Assembly: GCF_030150155.1 (NCBI RefSeq)
Contig: NZ_JASLGR010000034.1
Location: 173,358 to 237,357 of the forward strand
Origin: Nocardioides sp.
Lineage (GTDB): Bacteria > Actinomycetota > Actinomycetes > Propionibacteriales > Nocardioidaceae
Direction of reading: 5' to 3'
Length of the DNA stretch: 64,000 nucleotides
The notes under the pieces are model-generated. The model did no database searches. It saw nothing but the letters and a program-made list of their open reading frames with translations, and had not been told where the DNA came from. This document shows, piece by piece, positions 61,270 to 64,000 of the stretch. Every line of letters starts with the position of its first letter. Position 1 is the stretch's first letter. The position numbers and the translations under genes are program-made.

Positions 61270-61449
61270 TCAGTCGCGCGAGTCCTCCGCGTAGTCAGAC
61301 CAGGCGCCGTAGTCCACCTCTTGGTCATCCGTCGCATCGTGTCCGCCATGCAACTCCCGCGCAAGGGCACCGAAGTCCGTGTCCTGAGTGCGGTACTTGA
61401 GGTCGCGAGCGACCTTCGTCTGCTTGGCTTTCGCTCGGCCGCGCCCCAT
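61270..61449 (-). CDS. DUF3073 protein
   Basis: A 59-residue basic-then-acidic protein with the DUF3073 N-terminus MGRGRAKAKQTKVARDLKY. This family is regularly encoded next to purM in actinobacteria. ATG 61449 has GAGGGGG upstream. It is 195 bp after purM in the same orientation. Function is unknown; the Arg/Lys-rich start suggests nucleic acid binding. Confidence 0.85.
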   Translation of the reverse strand: MGRGRAKAKQTKVARDLKYRTQDTDFGALARELHGGHDATDDQEVDYGAWSDYAEDSRD

Positions 61450-61644
61450 AGGGTCAGCCCCCTCGCACGTAGGCCGGGGCCACAGGCTCCCGGGCGTCTC
61501 ACTGTGTTTTCGTAGGGCCAACGCTACCTGCTCCATGGGCCCGAACGCACACCGGCGTGGCGAAAACGTGTTCGCCTATGGCGAATCTGACACTCTCTCC
61601 CCGTGTTCGGGGGCGCAGCGAGCCTCAGATCCGCCCTGAGCGGC

Positions 61645-62706
<1,062 letters not shown>

Positions 62707-62737
62707 GGGACTCCTCGTTGAACGATCTGGCGCAGGA

Positions 62738-64000
62738 TCAGGGGTTGTTGAGCACAGGCAGAGCTTTGCCCATGGTCGGCGACTGCAGGCTCACCTCGAG
62801 CAGGTGCTTGCCGAGCTGGCTCTCGTCGGGCAGCGCCACCGGGTACTGGCCGGTGAAGCAGGCCGTGCAGAGCTGGTCCATCGACTGCCGGGTGGCGTCG
62901 ACCATGCCCTCCAGCGAGATGTAGCCGAGCGAGTCGGCCCCCACCGAGGCGGCGATCTCGTCGACGTCGAGGCCGTTGGCGATCAGCTCGGCGCGGGTGG
63001 CGAAGTCGATGCCGTAGAAGCAGGGCCACTTCACGGGCGGGCTGGAGATGCGCACGTGCACCTCGGTCGCTCCGGCCTCCCGCAGCATCCGGATCTGGGC
63101 GCGCTGGGTGTTGCCGCGCACGATCGAGTCGTCGACCACGACGATGCGGCGACCGCGGATCATGTGCTCGAGCGCGTTGAGCTTGAGCCGGATGCCGAGC
63201 TGGCGCAGCGTCTGCGACGGCTGGATGAAGGTGCGGCCGACGTAGGAGTTCTTGACGAAGCCCTGGCCGAAGGGGATGCCCGACTCCTCGGCATAGCCGG
63301 TCGCCGAGGGCGTGCCCGACTCGGGCACCGGGATGACGAGGTCGGCGTTCACCGGGAACTCGCGAGCCAGCACGCGGCCCATCTCGACGCGCGACTCGTG
63401 CACGTTGCGCCCGGCGATGGTGGCGTCGGGGCGAGCGAGATAGACGTACTCGAACACGCAGCCCTTGCGCTCAGGCGTGGCGAACTTGCGCGACCGCAGA
63501 CCGTTCTCGTCGATGATGACCATCTCGCCGGGCTCGATCTCGCGGACGACGGAGGCGCCCACGGTCGCCAGCGCGGCATCCTCGGAGGCCACCACCCAGC
63601 CGCGGTCGAGCCGGCCGAGGGAGAGCGGCCGGACACCGTGCGGGTCGCGCGCGGCGTACAGGGTGTTCTCGTCCTGGAAGGTCAGGCAGAAGGCGCCGCG
63701 CAGCGAGGGCAGCAGTTCCAGCGCCGCCTGCTCGAGGGTCTTGTCGGCGGCCTCGTAGGCCAGCAGCGCGCCCACCACGTCGGAGTCGGAGGTGGCGGCT
63801 TCGGAGCTGCCGTAGATGCCGAGCTGCCGGGCGCGGTCGGCGAGGTCGGCGGTGTTCACCAGGTTGCCGTTGTGTCCGAGGGCCACGCCGTTGCCGGCCG
63901 CGGTGTGCCGGAAGATCGGCTGCGAGTTCTCCCAGCTGGTGGAGCCGGTGGTCGAGTAACGACAGTGCCCGACGGCGATGTGACCGGCCATCGAACCGAG
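62738..64000 (-). CDS. purF: Amidophosphoribosyltransferase, partial (5' end outside window)
   Basis: The C-terminal 420 residues of PurF; about 90 N-terminal residues, including the catalytic Cys, lie beyond base 64000. It makes phosphoribosylamine from PRPP and glutamine. The glutaminase domain shows GHIAVGHCRYSTTG and NGNLVN. The PRTase domain has VVVDDSIVRGNT and the PRPP loop, and FASVG-type allosteric context is normal. Ends LPVLNNP. It is upstream of purM in one operon. Confidence 0.94.
   Translation of the reverse strand, partial: LGSMAGHIAVGHCRYSTTGSTSWENSQPIFRHTAAGNGVALGHNGNLVNTADLADRARQLGIYGSSEAATSDSDVVGALLAYEAADKTLEQAALELLPSLRGAFCLTFQDENTLYAARDPHGVRPLSLGRLDRGWVVASEDAALATVGASVVREIEPGEMVIIDENGLRSRKFATPERKGCVFEYVYLARPDATIAGRNVHESRVEMGRVLAREFPVNADLVIPVPESGTPSATGYAEESGIPFGQGFVKNSYVGRTFIQPSQTLRQLGIRLKLNALEHMIRGRRIVVVDDSIVRGNTQRAQIRMLREAGATEVHVRISSPPVKWPCFYGIDFATRAELIANGLDVDEIAASVGADSLGYISLEGMVDATRQSMDQLCTACFTGQYPVALPDESQLGKHLLEVSLQSPTMGKALPVLNNP

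Overview
The window is high-GC chromosomal DNA from an actinobacterium, most likely Nocardioides or a close relative (Nocardioidaceae). The evidence is the gene content: GpgS (GT81), a mycothiol synthase, GlnR, a Nur-like Fur protein, a nitrobindin-type FABP, DUF2516, DUF3073, DUF1416 and DUF4395 proteins, MutT1, and heavy GTG start use. No rRNA, tRNA or CRISPR array is visible. A recurring feature is leaderless transcription. About twenty genes have a TANNNT -10 hexamer ending 6-8 nt before the start codon. Four divergent pairs (gpgS/galE, rmlB/rmlA, asparaginase/cysC, mutT1/59208 gene) share such promoters back to back.

Layout. 1-7 kb holds sugar nucleotide and glycan genes: gpgS (cut by the window edge), galE, a polyprenyl-phosphate sugar transferase, a fused RmlC-RmlD, rmlB, rmlA and a cupin. 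7.2-19.5 kb is mixed but rich in sulfur assimilation: DUF2516, an asparaginase, an APS kinase fused to a low-molecular-weight phosphatase, cysQ, ugd, cysD, cysN and a TauE/SafE permease. Between these lie an AlbA_2/ATPase-like regulator with an AbiEi-like winged-helix gene converging on it across a large hairpin, a VapBC pair and small proteins. 19.7-23 kb has a PucR-type regulator with 27-bp iterons upstream, a hypothetical gene, a Fic protein with a palindrome over its promoter, and a decayed ISL3 transposase. 24.2-30.8 kb is a visibly AT-richer, tightly overlapping polysaccharide cluster (flippase, pyruvyl transferase, polymerase/ligase, two GT2, one GT4), driven from a higher-GC head of a DUF4012 protein and a tyrosine autokinase.

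34-38 kb has two secreted basic proteins and a thiosulfate sulfurtransferase operon (thioredoxin, Cys leader peptide, DUF4395, sulfurtransferase, DUF1416). 38.4-43 kb carries glnR, mshD, a coiled-coil membrane protein, FABP, nur and ygfZ. 43-47.2 kb is one gene for a 1409-residue coiled-coil protein with a hendecad section. 47.4-60.2 kb has an FAD oxidoreductase and a phosphate block (ppk, pit with its DUF47 partner, pstSCAB, mutT1) with PHO-box-like repeats. 60.2-64 kb has a small protein, cspA, DUF3073, purM and purF (cut by the right edge).

Working together: the rml genes, galE, ugd and the sugar transferase supply and prime repeat units for the flippase/polymerase/kinase locus. cysD/cysN/cysC/cysQ make PAPS and recycle PAP, and the sulfurtransferase operon and mshD use reduced sulfur. 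PstSCAB and Pit take up phosphate that PPK can store. An apparently uncharacterised 22-bp tandem repeat family sits in four intergenic arrays (12.4, 39.1, 39.4 and 52.2 kb).
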